Assembly (NCBI GenBank): GCA_011503125.2
Contig: WWBZ02000016.1
Location: 1,364,001 to 1,428,000, forward strand
Length of the DNA: 64,000 nucleotides
Direction of reading: 5' to 3'
Source: Botryosphaeria dothidea
Taxonomy: Eukaryota > Ascomycota > Dothideomycetes > Botryosphaeriales > Botryosphaeriaceae
Shown here: piece by piece, positions 23,004 through 33,717 of the stretch
Position numbering within the stretch: position 1 is the stretch's first letter
Layout of the letters: every line of letters starts with the position of its first letter
Notes under the pieces: model-generated
What the model was told of the DNA's origin: nothing
The model's database searches: none
What the model saw: the letters and a program-made list of their open reading frames with translations, nothing else
Position numbers and translations under genes: made by a program

Positions 23004-24634
23004 TTACTCAGGGCGCGGTCTCTTAGCACCGTGAGGGTTCCAGTTACCATCGCCGCCGCCGCCGCTTTGCTGGTTTCCGAAAAAGGCTGGGTTGAAGTGC
23101 GGTTGTGCGCCGCCACCGAAGCCGCCTGCAAAAAACATAGAAATGTTAACAAAACCACTGTTGTTCCGATTTACATCGCTAGGAACAAAGCCATATCCAG
23201 GCTGCCAGTGCAGGAGCTGGTTCTGTGCTGGAACAAGGGACGGAGTACTTGAAGATGTGAATGGTGAGGAGTGATTTTGCCGAGATCTTTGCTGTTGCGA
23301 TTGCGCTCCGCCTCTCTTTTTGGGCAGTCGCTGCTGCAGCTCCGTATCTCGCTGACGATTATGGCGGTCGTTGGTGTTGTGATGGTGTTGATCTTGCTGG
23401 ACTTTGTGCTGGTTGCCGTGCTGGCCGAAGGTATACTCACCCTGCATGCCGCCCATCCCCATGTTCATGTTTCCACCCATTCCACCCATCATGCCTGGGT
23501 TCATGCCCATGCCTCCCATGGGTCCCATACCGCCCATACCTCCCATCATACCCGCATTCATACCGCCATTCATGCCACCTCTTCCACGGTTCGCCATGCC
23601 GCCGCGCATGCCGCCACCCATCATGCCGCCACGGTTGAAGTTGTTGAAGCCCATGTTGCTCATGCCACCCATGGGTCCACCGCCGAAACCACCCATCGGT
23701 CCGCCGCCAAAACCGCCGCCAGGACCCATGCCGCCGCCGCCCATAGGTCCATTGAAGCCGCCGCGGTTGTTGTAGCCCATGTTGTTCATGCCACCGCGGT
23801 TATTAAAGCCGCCACGACCACCGCGGAACCCACTGGGGTTGCTGTTGAAGTTGTTATTCATACCTGATCCGCCGCCGAAACTTCCAGACGAAGAACGGTT
23901 GTCGTTCCGGCCTCCGTCCTTGCGGTTCGGGACATCCTTGGGCAAAGTGCGGTAGGGGTTGACATTTGGTGCATGGTACGAAGCTGAATGTTTCTTTGCA
24001 TATTGTTGGCCCTGTCCAAATGATTCGATGGTGTGCTTCAATGCAGTGGCCGCCTGTGGTGAGGCCATCTCAACAAAACATTGGCTGGGTGACAATGTTA
24101 GTGTGTGCGTAACTTCCTTGCCGGGTCGTGCTAGCCTTCATCAGTAACCTACCCTTTACTTTTGCCGTTGACCTTGTGCTCGTTGAAAGTCACGTCCACT
24201 AACTCGTCTTCACAACCACTCTGGTTGGCCCATCCTCTGATGTCGTCTTCATTGGTCCACCAGTGGAGATCGCTTATCAGTAGGGCAGTGGTTGCATTAC
24301 CATCCACAGGCCGGTCATCGGTACCCTCTTTGCGCTTGACGCCTTGCTGAACGGGGGCTTGCTTTGGGGGCTGCAACTGATTATGAGAAGAGCCGCCAGT
24401 GCTTGAAATCTGCTGGCGGTCATCGCCATTGGCACTTGCGGAACTTTCCTGCTTGATGGACTCGCCGCGGCTTTCCTTCATGGCACCATTGGCGTGGGCA
24501 TTATCGTCCTGGTGAGAGGCGTCGGGCAGCGACTCCTCGCGCGGCTCATTCTTGACTTCACTATTATTGTTGAAGGAGTCTTGAGGGGCGTCGTCGCCGT
24601 AGATATCGATGTCGAAGTTATCGTCGTCAGCCAT
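23004..24634 (-). CDS. CPSF6-like RNA-binding protein (cleavage factor I type)
   Basis: Nuclear RRM protein resembling the 68-kDa subunit of pre-mRNA cleavage factor Im, which helps choose poly(A) sites. Exons 24634-24153, 24084-23441 and 23125-23004; 415 residues spliced. An acidic N-terminus (MADDDNFDIDIYGDDAP) precedes the RRM at roughly 114-182 (ATTALLISDLHWWTNEDDIRGW; KVNGKSKGQCFVEM). A long Gly/Met/Asn-rich low-complexity region with RGG and GGMG units follows, and the tail HFNPAFF...HGAKRPRPE is typical of the fungal family. The second intron (23440-23126) has a GTGAGT donor and a TTTTTTGCAG acceptor but is 315 nt, divisible by three and free of stops. An unspliced form would encode 520 residues with an added Gln/His/Arg-rich segment. 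Confidence 0.85.
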
Positions 24635-25589
24635 GATGAAATTAGAGTGATCTTGTAGATACTATTCTGCTTCGAACGGAAGAGAGTCTGCAGCCGAGGG
24701 GAGTTGATCAGCAGGGTAGGATACAGAGGCGTCGACATGATGCCCGCCGAGAGCTGCCAAACAAGAACAAAAATCATGAACAAAGCAGAAACGCAGATAG
24801 GAGAGGTTGCGATACATGCAGAGTGAAGTCAGCGGTCATACGTACACTTCCCAAACGGCTCAGCAGAAACAGATCGAAAACGGCGCTCTCAACAGGAGTG
24901 TTTGTGTGACAGACTTGGAGCTCGCTGCACCTCAGCAGGTTTGGGGCACGAGCAGGAAACAGGAAGGTGTGATGTGCAGACAGGCGTGGAGCGTCACTTG
25001 GACCGGTACAGGATGAGAGAGACCTTAATCCCTGGAAAGACAGAACCACGATATCCTCTTCCTCTCAGCGACGACAACAAGGCGACCACACGCGCGAGTC
25101 ACGGCGCGCGTCGCAACCAGCAGAAGCCCTCCTCCAACTGCTTCCCTCTCGTTGGCCGGTCGCGAGTCGTGTGCGAAGATGGACGAGGGCGGGGGTGTCG
25201 ACGCTGCAGGAGATAACTGCAGGAAGGGGGGATTAGCACTGGCAGACGAGGTCAGTAATGGCGCGGCGTTGGGTTGTGGGGCAAAGGGCTGGAAAGGTAC
25301 CTGAAAGCGCGGGTGGTGATGGAGAAGGAGTGATGAAGCACGGGCGCGGATCTGAGGTCGAGGTGAGTTGAGGCTCCTGCTCGCGGAGCGGAGGTCGGTC
25401 GGGTCGCTCGCGGCTTGGCGTGCCAATCGCCGGCCAGGGTGGTGGCGCGCAATCTGGCCTCCCGCTTAACCAGCGGCCCTAGAAAGACACGTCCCAGCTC
25501 GCCCGACTACTCAATCCCACTTCCTCCCATTCTCTCGACCTCAACTTCTGCTCCACCTTCTACACCGCGTGTCGCATCCGCAGAACAAC
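24635..25589. other. Divergent promoter region, RRM gene / SSS1
   Basis: About 950 bp between divergent start codons. G+C-rich towards the SSS1 side, with pyrimidine-rich stretches just before the SSS1 ATG. ORFs on the minus strand (25025-25452) are low-complexity and not credible genes. Confidence 0.5.
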
Positions 25590-26002
25590 ATGTCCGACCA
25601 ACTCAAGGAGCTCGCCGACGTCCCCAAGGACTTCGTCAAGGACGGCACTCAGTTCATCAACAGGTAAATCTAGCTTCCCCTGCGCAGCCTCCATTGATGC
25701 ATGTGCTAACGATGCGCAACACAGGTGCACCAAGCGTACGTCTCCCTTTTGACCGAGCTCCTACTAGCAGCAGCATTTCTGTTTCCCCGCGTTTCTGGTC
25801 AAGACAACCATAATAACAGCTTCGCAGCCGACAAGCGCGAGTTCATCAAGATCTCCCAGGCCGTCGGCGTTGGTTTCGTCGTCATGGGCGCTATTGGCTA
25901 CATCGTCAAGCTAGGTAAGACTTTTGCCCCAAAATTGGTCGACATGCGCCAACCATTGCAGTACACATCCCCGTCAACAACATCCTGGTTGGTGGTTCAT
26001 GA
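25590..26002 (+). CDS. SSS1: Sec61 complex gamma subunit (Sss1)
   Basis: Small tail-anchored subunit of the ER translocon, clamping the Sec61 channel during protein import. Four exons: 25590-25663, 25725-25735 (11 nt), 25828-25914 and 25962-26002; 70 residues. The spliced protein reads MSDQLKELADVPKDFVKDGTQFINR, CTKPDKREFIKISQAVGVGF, one membrane helix (VVMGAIGYIVKL) and VHIPVNNILVGGS, an almost textbook Sss1. The 11-nt exon encodes only the CTK core and is required for the frame. Too short and too fragmented to appear as one ORF, but every splice site is canonical and the family match is unambiguous. Confidence 0.96.
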
Positions 26003-26399
26003 TTGCGATGCGCGTCGCGGGGGTCCGCACGCTACTTGTTTAGCACCAAAGTCAACCAGCGGAAGGACGGCGCATTCTACGGAAGGGTGGACGTGATACC
26101 AAAGCGCCAGGACGGAGCGATTCTGTATAAATTTTTGTAATGCGCCAGGGTGGCACGAGACGGAGTTAGGATACCATCAAAAATCGAACCTTTTGCTCGG
26201 CTTGTCCAAACGAAGGTGTCCTTTATTCGCCATCCAATATTGCCTCGGTATATACCCAACGAACGCCGGCTGTGGCCTATTTCCCTCTCCTCCCAGCCTG
26301 ATCAGATCAAATATCTACAAGAAAATCGACAAGATCGGATCAAATAAGCACATGATGCTCCCCCAGGTCCGAATCCTTGTACATGCATCGCATCTCAGA
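26003..26399. other. Convergent 3' region, SSS1 / WD40 gene
   Basis: About 400 bp between the stop codons of two converging genes. No gene; presumed 3' UTRs. Confidence 0.5.
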
Positions 26400-28647
26400 T
26401 CAGTCGTCGTCCGGATCCACCCTTCTAGTCCTTATCCTGCGCGAGAATATACTTGTCCCTCTTCTGCTGCCTTCAGTGCTTCCGTAAAGCTCTGGGTCGT
26501 GCTCGAGCTGCGCATTGACGCGCTGGCCCATGGCTGGTTCCCCCTCGTCCTCTTCCATACCGTCATTCCAAGTGTGAACGGTGCACGTGCCGAGTGATGT
26601 TCCCCACCCATTCCAAGATGTTGCTATTAACGACATTAGCTGGGAATAAACGTAGCGTTGTCACATGACTAGACTTACCGGCAATAACGGGTGCGTTTGG
26701 ATGCCAGCTAGCATCACGCACGCATGTCTGCCATGTCCCACCGTTGCGACCAATAAAATCGTATGTCTCCGCCAAAAGATCAGCATCACGAGGGCGCGAG
26801 TTCCGAGTGGCCTTGAGAACATCGACCTTTCCGGCAAGTGTTGCATCCAAGTTCCAAACATAAACAGATCCATCGTAGCTTCCTGAGTAGACATATCTGG
26901 AGTCCGTACTTCCGGGAGGAGAGAAGTGGCAGCGAATGAGAGTTTTGAGCACCGAATGTCCGCGGAAAGTGACCAGTGATCGGTCGTGCGGGTGAGGACG
27001 ATAATCGCTTTCGTCGTAGGAGTTGGTGCGATATTCGAAACCCGTCGTGTACTGGTTGATGTCGATCTTGTCGGCCTCACGTGCACTCATCATATTGCGC
27101 AGATCCCACAGCTTTGCCGTCTGATCCTTGCCGTTGCTGAGGACATAACGGCCATCACCCTTGCTGTCGACATACGTCAAACCTTCCGTATGGCCTAGGA
27201 ATACACCTGCTTCGCGCCCATCGCCCATGCTTCGTCGATCCCAAACCTTGAGTGTCGTGTCATCCGAACCTGAGTACAAGATATGAGGCGAGTTTGGATC
27301 TCCATAGCACACAGCGTTGACATCATCATCGTGACCGGGAATACGCAGGATCGATTGACCTCGCTCAATGTCATAGACATAGACTGAACGGTCACCAGTG
27401 CCCGCTACTATTTCGCGACCATCTCCGGAAAATCGAAGAGACCAAATCTGCGTATATCTTTAGCCGCTGACCCGGGCGGGTGGCTAGGAAATCACTTACA
27501 CCAAAATAAGGATATGCATGAAAACCACGTCGTCCTCGGCTCCCCGTGTTTGAAAAATCCAAAAGATGCGGCTCCGAACTGTCTCCAGGGTCTGTTGGCG
27601 CCAGGCACACTATGCTCCGGATAGAACTATACGCAAGAAATTTATTATCAGGGCTCAACGAGGCATCCGTGATGGTCCACTGGCCGTAAGGATACTCCAC
27701 CGTCTTGTAGTACTTCCACTTATATGGATTGGAAGTATCGTACATGCGCACCTTGAAATCCTGGGCGCACGAGAAGAAGAAATTGCCGTCGTTGGAAAAT
27801 TGGCCGGAATAGCATCGCGCGTCATAGTGAATGATGGTGTCGGCCTTGGAAGAGGGAATGAGTCCCTGGGAGATGATGTTGCTGCTGAGCCTCTGCCTCC
27901 CGACATTGCCCAGGCCGAGCTCTCTCCGCATCAGGCGATAGGCCAGCTTCTTTCTGCGCAAGCACGAGTCTTCGGGGCGCTCGTTCGCGCCAAAGGTGCC
28001 CGAGGCCATGAGCTTGCGACCCTCGTCGCTGGGCACCTTCTCGAAGGCCTTGCGACCCCTCCCCCGCCGGCGCCTGGTCCCGACGCCGCCGTAGCCAGTG
28101 TTGTCCGTCTCGCTGTCGTCATCGTCATCCAGGGCGGCACGCCGGCCAGAAGTGTGGTCGGCAAAGATACGGCGGAGGCCAGCATGGCCCAGGAGCTGCA
28201 TTATCTGCTCGCGGGTGACTGCAAAAGGGTCAGCGTGTAAGCTCTGGCGGCAGCTGGTGATGCATGCGGCTCAAGTACTGTAGATGGATCGGGTATGTGG
28301 GCCGGCAGGGCCGTCGTCGCCGTCATCATCATCGTTCGCTGCGGTGCCCAGGAAGTCGAGTGAAACGTTACTCAGGCTCTCCTCGGCGTCTGGGGTTGAT
28401 TCGCGGTCAGCAGAAGGTGGCGACAGGCGGGGCGGGCAGGTGGTATACCGTGGAAGTCGCCCTCGTCGTACTCGTCCTCCATAAGCGACTCCTCCTCCTC
28501 CTCCTCGCCCGACTCGGCGGGCATGTAGTCCATATCGCCATCTTCGTCATCGTCGTCAAGCAGCCATCTGGGGCGCGACTGGTGGTCGTCGGCAGGCGGA
28601 GTGACGCTGCTACGGCTCGCAGTGGGGGCGCGCGGCGTCTCACTCAT
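26400..28647 (-). CDS. DCAF11/LEC14B-type WD40 repeat protein
   Basis: WD40 beta-propeller of the DCAF11 (WDR23) family, whose animal members are substrate receptors for CUL4-DDB1 ubiquitin ligases; a similar role here is inferred. Five exons: 28647-28449, 28389-28279, 28218-27500, 27447-26679 and 26623-26400; 673 residues. The N-terminus is very acidic (DDDDEDGDMDYMPAESGEEEEEES). The propeller includes YSGQFSNDGNFFFSCAQDFKVRMYD, IWSLRFSGDGREIVAGTGDRSVYVYD, LYSGSDDTTLKVWDRR, VLSNGKDQTAKLWDLR and YVYSGSYDGSVYVWNLD. WDxR motifs, as used for DDB1 contact, are visible in two blades. The family-typical ending ATSWNGWGTSLGTCTVHTWND lies in the last exon. The donor of exon 2 (GTACTT) is weak but phase fits. 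Confidence 0.9.
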
Positions 28648-29885
28648 TGTCGGGCGCGAGAGCAGCGAGATGGGCTATCGACAACTACAGCGGTGCGAAT
28701 GGCGCGGGCGTGTCATGGAGACGCACGCAAAAGCAGCACCAGAAACACAGCGAGAGAAGTGACAGTTGCAGGATGGATGGAGGTGATGATGGCTACGAAT
28801 GGCGCCAATCGCCAATCGGCCCCGGCGATACTGTCTTTAAAGCCGATTAAATCAAATCGACTCCTTCCTCGGTCGCCCCCGGCTCCACCTCTCCCGCTCG
28901 CCCTCTGCTCGCCGCATAGCTCGCTGACTTGGATGAATTCATGCACCTGTTTCCCATCTTGGTGGTACAGACGGTTCTCGATGCTCTCACAAGATGCCGC
29001 GTTGCTGCTTCGTCACACGCAAACCTCGCGCTGAGCGGCCTCACCCCCAGATCTGTAATGCCAACACTCCGACTGGCTATGGACGCCCAACCATTTGCCA
29101 TTTTTCTGATGTGCATGACTGTCGTGCTGCAGGAGGTGCTCCACGTCCGGAGTTATCCTATCTCCGGCACCCAAAATACCTTTGTCAGCTTGGCCGATCC
29201 AGCCAGCGCATTCCGTTGAGCTAATTACAGCAATGGTTCTATTGAATGTGGTGTGCGAATGAAATACACCTCAAGAATGCTGCTGATGTGAGGCGCCAAA
29301 TCAGTTTTGGCAGCGAAGAGACACAGCTGCGTCGCAGGAGAACACCATCTGGGAGGGTGAGAAAATTAAGTAGTCGGGTGACTGCCAAGTCTTACCGAAC
29401 TCAAATCATGGATTTGTGGGCGAGTGTATGTGTTATGTACAAGCGGAGGTGAAAGTGCACCATCAACGGCCAAAGTCTTCATCGGGGGAACGGGGGCTGA
29501 GCTGCAAAATGAAGCGGAGATATGCGTGGGGAGTGGAAGCATTCGTCCGGACGCAACTGTGTTCTGAATTGGTTAACAATTACGTCTGGACGAATGCTTT
29601 CACTCCCCACAAGTTGTAACATATCAATGGCGCTCGAATTGGGTTCTCGGGCACAATCAGAGGGAAGTGGCTGATTTCTTGTCATCTACCAAGAATATCC
29701 GGGACAACAAACTCTCATTCAATTTTCATCTCAGATCTAAGTAACCTGGAAAATGGCCCAGTTTTGAAGACGAAGAGCAAGAAGCAAAAGACAAATGGTG
29801 AAAATGTGTACAGTGAAGAGAAAATCCGAGAATGCCCTTTCTTTCAGATTCCTTCTATTCCCATCTATGACTTCCAAGGGTTGAT
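28648..29885. other. Intergenic region holding hairpin repeat copy A
   Basis: Upstream of the WD40 gene and downstream of the GH7 gene. Apart from the hairpin repeat at 29526-29610 I see no gene or RNA. Confidence 0.5.
29526..29610. repeat. Hairpin (MITE-like) repeat, copy A
   Basis: An 85-bp palindromic unit. The left arm begins GTGGGGAGTGGAAGC and the right arm ends GCTTTCACTCCCCAC; over 31 nt the arms match at 28 positions, and the three differences are all transitions. The shared core ATTCGTCCGGACG also occurs in copies B, C, D and E. Central spacer about 23 nt. No coding capacity; no clear target-site duplication seen. Confidence 0.85.
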
Positions 29886-31645
29886 CTAAGCAGTGCCGTA
29901 GGTGGAGTCAAGATCACCATAGCGGATGTTGGAGTAAGTGACGGTAGCATCGGGGTACTGGCTCTCGACCTCGTCGGGGACACCAGTGTCAGTACCGCAA
30001 GGACCACGCTTGATACCGGGCTTGGTTGCGTCGGCGTCAACGGGGTAGCTGGAGTCGAGCCAGAGAGCGTTGGCCGCATGGTCATCCCAGATAGACCTAG
30101 GAGTTGCGTCAGCTTTTATTTTCATGCAAAAGGGGAAGGGGCTACGAACATAACGAGGACTTGTCCACGGGCGAGGGATTCACCCATGCGGGCGATGCCA
30201 CCCTTGGCCTTGAAGTCGTTCTCATCACCGAAGAGAGTCTTCTGGGCATCGCAGAAGTCATCCGAGATAGAGTTGAACTCGGTCAGGGTATCGAAATCGG
30301 CAAAAGAGTTCTCGATAACCTTTCCGCCCTGGACGTACTTGCGGCGGATCTCAACGAGGTCACCATCGGCGGTGTTGTCAGAAGTAATGAACTGCGTGAC
30401 GACGGTGAACTTCTTCGTGGTGTCGATGACGCTGCCGTTGGAGCCATAGAAAGACTCGTTGCCCATGCGGTAAGGGTTGAAATCACAGCCGTCCTTGTCG
30501 CAGACACCACCGTAGCGGTTGTCGCCATCACCGCAGTCGTCGCCCTCGCAACGGACCTGTCCAATAGTATCCGCGGTACAAACGTGAGGAGTGACCGCAG
30601 TGGCTTGGGAATTGGCCTCCCACACGTCTAATTCTACACTTTTGTTCGTTTTCGCGCGTTAGAATAGGTAGAAACATCGTGGTGTTGAGTTGGGGGGTCA
30701 AAAAGAGGGGGGAGGTGCGATTTCAGGGGCTGGAGAAGAGTTGTTGCTGGTCGCTCAACAACCACAACCACAGGACTTTTGGCATTGTGAATTGCCAGAA
30801 ATGACCCGTAGCTCCTTTTGAAACAAATTTGGAAGATGTACGTGTGCTTTTCTGATGCGGAAAGGGGGTGTATTGGAAGTGATGGTCACTCACCAGCAAG
30901 AGCCGTACTTGCCGGAACCGGCGTTGACGTCCGTGTCGGACTTGGTCCAGTTGAGGATGTTGGCCTCGCCGTTGATGAACTTGATGTCGTGCGGGCACTG
31001 AGTGTCGCAGTAACCAGTTCCGTACTTGGCACCGGCCTTGTTGTTCTCATACTTGGACAGACCACCATCGGCATCCATCTGAAGAAGCCCGTCAGCATGT
31101 TCCAGTTCTGCAAATTCTCATGTTCTTCCATTACGAACCTCAGAGAAGTAGAGGGCGCCGTTCAGACCGCAAGGCAGGGCGGAGACGTCGACGTCGAAAG
31201 TGAACTCCTGGTTCTTGAGCTTGAAAAGCTCGTAGGTGTCGTCGCTGTCGGGCGCGAGCAGGTAGACACGGCCACCGACGTTCTTCTGAGAGCCCTGAGT
31301 AACGAAGCTCATCTTCAAAGCGTTTCCATCAGTCGTAATGCCGTAAGTGGCCTCATAGTCGGCACCGTCGAGAGCGCAGCTGGTGGCGCAAGTCGCCGGG
31401 TCGGAGCAAATGGAAGTGTCCCATTCCTGGCCAGTGTAGCAGTTGGTGTAGCCCTCGGTCGTGTGGAGCCAGCGCCAGTTGGCGTCGAGGACAATGGAGG
31501 TGGACTGGTCGGTGCAGCCACCGGCAGTGGTACACTTCTGGGTGGTGAGCTTGGGGTGCGTCTCGGCGGTCTGCGTGCCGACCTGCTGGGCACTGGAGGC
31601 CGCGAGGAACAGAGAAAGGGAGGAAAGAACGGAAGTCTGATACAT
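29886..31645 (-). CDS. Secreted GH7 cellulase (cellobiohydrolase type)
   Basis: Cellulose-degrading glycoside hydrolase family 7 enzyme, probably a chain-end cellobiohydrolase. Exons 31645-31139, 31078-30894, 30638-30150 and 30096-29886; 463 residues. A signal peptide ([19 protein letters not shown]) is followed directly by the mature N-terminus [19 protein letters not shown]. Diagnostic blocks are [59 protein letters not shown] and [19 protein letters not shown]. Splicing across a 255-nt intron rebuilds the catalytic motif as [12 protein letters not shown], with E233, D235 and E238 in the usual E-x-D-x-x-E spacing. No linker or CBM1 follows, so it is a bare catalytic domain. Two donors are the rarer GTTCGT. 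Cellobiohydrolase rather than endoglucanase is judged from conserved loop sequences. Confidence 0.93.
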
Positions 31646-31711
31646 GATGGGCTAGCGAAAGAATGTTGTCCGGCAACTGAAGAGCAAAACTGAGTAGGGT
31701 CTCAGAGCAGT

Positions 31712-31717
31712 CTTATA
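31712..31717 (-). promoter_or_regulatory. Probable TATA box of the GH7 gene
   Basis: CTATAAG on the minus strand, 67-72 bp upstream of the ATG at 31645, the expected place for a strongly inducible secreted enzyme. Confidence 0.5.
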
Positions 31718-32193
31718 GTCTTGAGCCCGCCACCAACAAACCGCTGTATCCGTTGTTTCCACACTTGGTGGACCATTAGATTGAAACAAATTTGTTTCCA
31801 GGAACCCGCCCAGAGGGCTTCATGCATGCACAACACACCCACGAGCAGCTCGTTTGAGACCTTTTTCCTGACTCTTCCGGGCCTGTCCAGGTACTCGCTG
31901 TGTAGATCCCGCACATGGCTGAACTGCCACCAATGGGAGAGGCTTTCCGGAGTAGCGGACCGGAGTCATGAAGACCAGTCCTGTGATTTCCGGGATCTAG
32001 TCCCTGAGGCTCATGCAGGCGGTGGCGCCGGCATGTCAGGTACACCTCTCTTTTGGATCGACTGACGTAGGACGAGCATGGTTGTCGGTGGCTCAACAAC
32101 GCCTGACCGTACTACTCCGTTGGGACTAGCTTGTTTTGTGCTCCGGATCCGGGGCCGCTATTCCATTGGAGTCCGTTTCATGAGCCAAGCGAA

Positions 32194-32208
32194 GTGGGGA
32201 ATCTGGGG
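32194..32208 (+). promoter_or_regulatory. Paired SYGGRG (CreA-type) sites upstream of GH7
   Basis: GTGGGG and CTGGGG lie 3 bp apart about 550 bp upstream of the GH7 ATG. Closely paired SYGGRG hexamers are the known binding pattern of the carbon-catabolite repressor CreA/Cre1. The motif is short, so this is only suggestive. Confidence 0.35.
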
Positions 32209-33534
32209 AACACGCCGCCAGGCTGCCCACAATCAAACCTATAGCTATCAGATGGTACGGTGGCGGCAAGCCACGGATCTACTCCTTGGCACATGGGCGT
32301 TTCCAGGTTGCATAGGGCGGCAAGTCAAACCTGGCATGGAAAAACGGTAAGCGACTCTGTCGGAGCAATCTATTCGAGATCTGCAAATTTGTCCCTGGCG
32401 TTTGTGAGACATCGTCCATGCGGTAGAAGCAGTTTAGACGCCTATTAGCCTGCTCCGCTCCGCAAAGGGAAAGAGAAGAGATCTAAGGTTGAGCGGCAAA
32501 CACGGCGCCTACAAAATCGCCTGTGCTGCTCGTCGCCAAGAGAGATATCGGCCTGCGTGGGTACGCATGCTTGTACATTTTTTTTGGCCCTTTTCCGGAG
32601 CTTGCAGGCGATCTTTGCAAAAAAGAAACAGGAGGACGGCAGCAGTACATTCAGGCTCGCTGTCAAGAGTTTTGCCGCGATCGAGATTGAAGGGACATGG
32701 AGCGCAATGCCACTTGAGTCACGGCAAAATAGCAGCGACCGCGGGACTGCGTGTTTGGGCTGGATACATCCGTCCAGGGGCTTCCCGCGCACTGCGAAAC
32801 AGGGAGACAGGATGTAGAGAGCAGTTTAGAGGGGAATGGCGGACGAGGTCATGTTAGACACGGCCAATCCGGCTAAGCTCGAGTCATCAAACGCCCGGCC
32901 TCGGCGGCAACGCTTCACAAAGCTTGCGGAGAAAAGCAGCGCCCCCTTCATCAGCCGCCCAGGCACCAAGGATCGTGTGAGGGTCACCTGGCGTTCTTTT
33001 ATTCCTTGTGCATCCGGCTTGGCCACTACAAGAAGCGCCCTTCCCCACAGAACGCGACATAGCACATTCTCTTGGCCTTATTCTTTCTGTCCCGCGAATG
33101 CGGCTCGGTCCGTAGCCGATGTCTGTGGATTTGTTCATGTCGACAAGCCAGCCGTTTCTCCGCCACTAACAATGGATGGCGTGAGCACTGCTGATGGCCC
33201 ACTCTTGTTCGGACACTTTTTGAGATTCCGTGTAGGCGACCGGCCCGTCGTAAAACGCACGGAGAGACTCAGATTGCCACCTCTCTCGGATCACAGATTG
33301 CACACATACTGCCCGAGCGCTCCACCGATTTCGCTGTTCTTTTGGCCCGCATCTCTGGGTGTGGTCTGTGAGGTGGTCTTCTACTGTTAAAAGCTGTGTC
33401 TCTCCGGAAGTGCATTTCCTCCCCACGGAAGAAGACGTTTGCTCTCTCAAGTCGGCAAAATAAAATATATGCGCGCAAGGCATTGAGAGCAGCTCAACAC
33501 CACATTTCCGCCCCATGACAGACCATTCAAAAGC

Positions 33535-33540
33535 AAAAAA
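33535..33540 (-). terminator. RNA polymerase III T-run terminator of tRNA-Leu
   Basis: Six T residues on the minus strand begin 12 nt after the tRNA 3' end, as expected for Pol III termination. Confidence 0.7.
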
Positions 33541-33595
33541 GAGTGCAATATTGAGAAGAGTGGGACTCGAACCCACGAAGGTTTCCCAACTAGTA

Positions 33596-33625
33596 AACCC
33601 TGTCTTCGGGACTCTTTTCAGAAGA
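33596..33625 (-). other. Canonical tRNA intron (after position 37)
   Basis: 30-nt insert one base 3' of the anticodon, the place cut by the tRNA splicing endonuclease. It contains a CTG that can pair with the CAG anticodon and an internal GTCTTC/GAAGAC stem that starts at its 5' edge. Confidence 0.75.
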
Positions 33626-33637
33626 CCTGAAACTAGC

Positions 33638-33692
33638 CTGTAATATTGTTAGACGGTGGTTGAGTATAGCTGAGTACTGCAGTCAAACTTAC
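33638..33692 (-). other. Spliceosomal-type intron inside the tRNA gene
   Basis: 55-nt insert between tRNA positions 25 and 26. It starts GTAAGTTTGAC, has CTAAC eleven nt before its last base region and ends ATTACAG, i.e. the donor, branch site and acceptor consensus of the mRNA introns in this same window, and it has their size. Removing it restores a G26 and a perfect five-pair anticodon stem. Confidence 0.7.
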
Positions 33693-33717
33693 GCCATAAC
33701 CGCTCGGCCATCTTCCC

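Larger units (their letters stand above)
31646..33551. other. GH7 upstream region, 1.9 kb
   Basis: Long upstream region of the GH7 gene, ending at the tRNA gene. It holds a TATA box near 31715 and paired CreA-type sites near 32200. ORFs on the plus strand (for example 32836-33390) have no recognisable domain and are probably chance. Confidence 0.45.
33552..33717 (-). tRNA. tRNA-Leu(CAG) with canonical intron plus an extra spliceosomal-type intron
   Basis: A class II tRNA gene. The acceptor stem pairs 33717-33711 with 33559-33553 (seven pairs, one G-U). The A box lies in the D arm (TGGCCGAGCGG..), and the T arm (GTGGG-TTCGAGT-CCCAC) holds a perfect B box. The anticodon stem CTAGT/ACTAG is found only if two inserts are removed: 33638-33692 (55 nt, between D stem and anticodon stem) and 33596-33625 (30 nt, the canonical place after position 37). 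The loop is then TTCAGGT with anticodon CAG at 33629-33627. The canonical intron carries CTG (33621-33619), able to pair with the anticodon. A variable arm of about 13 nt fits leucine. The mature body is 81 nt before CCA. The gene identity is strong; how the upstream insert is removed is inference. Confidence 0.85.

Noticed and set aside
26118..26350. Possible small gene downstream of SSS1
   Set aside because: Only short frames on both strands; better explained as 3' UTR of two converging genes.
32836..33390. 184-codon plus-strand ORF in the GH7 upstream region
   Set aside because: Starts plausibly but contains no recognisable domain and lies in a regulatory region; left unannotated.
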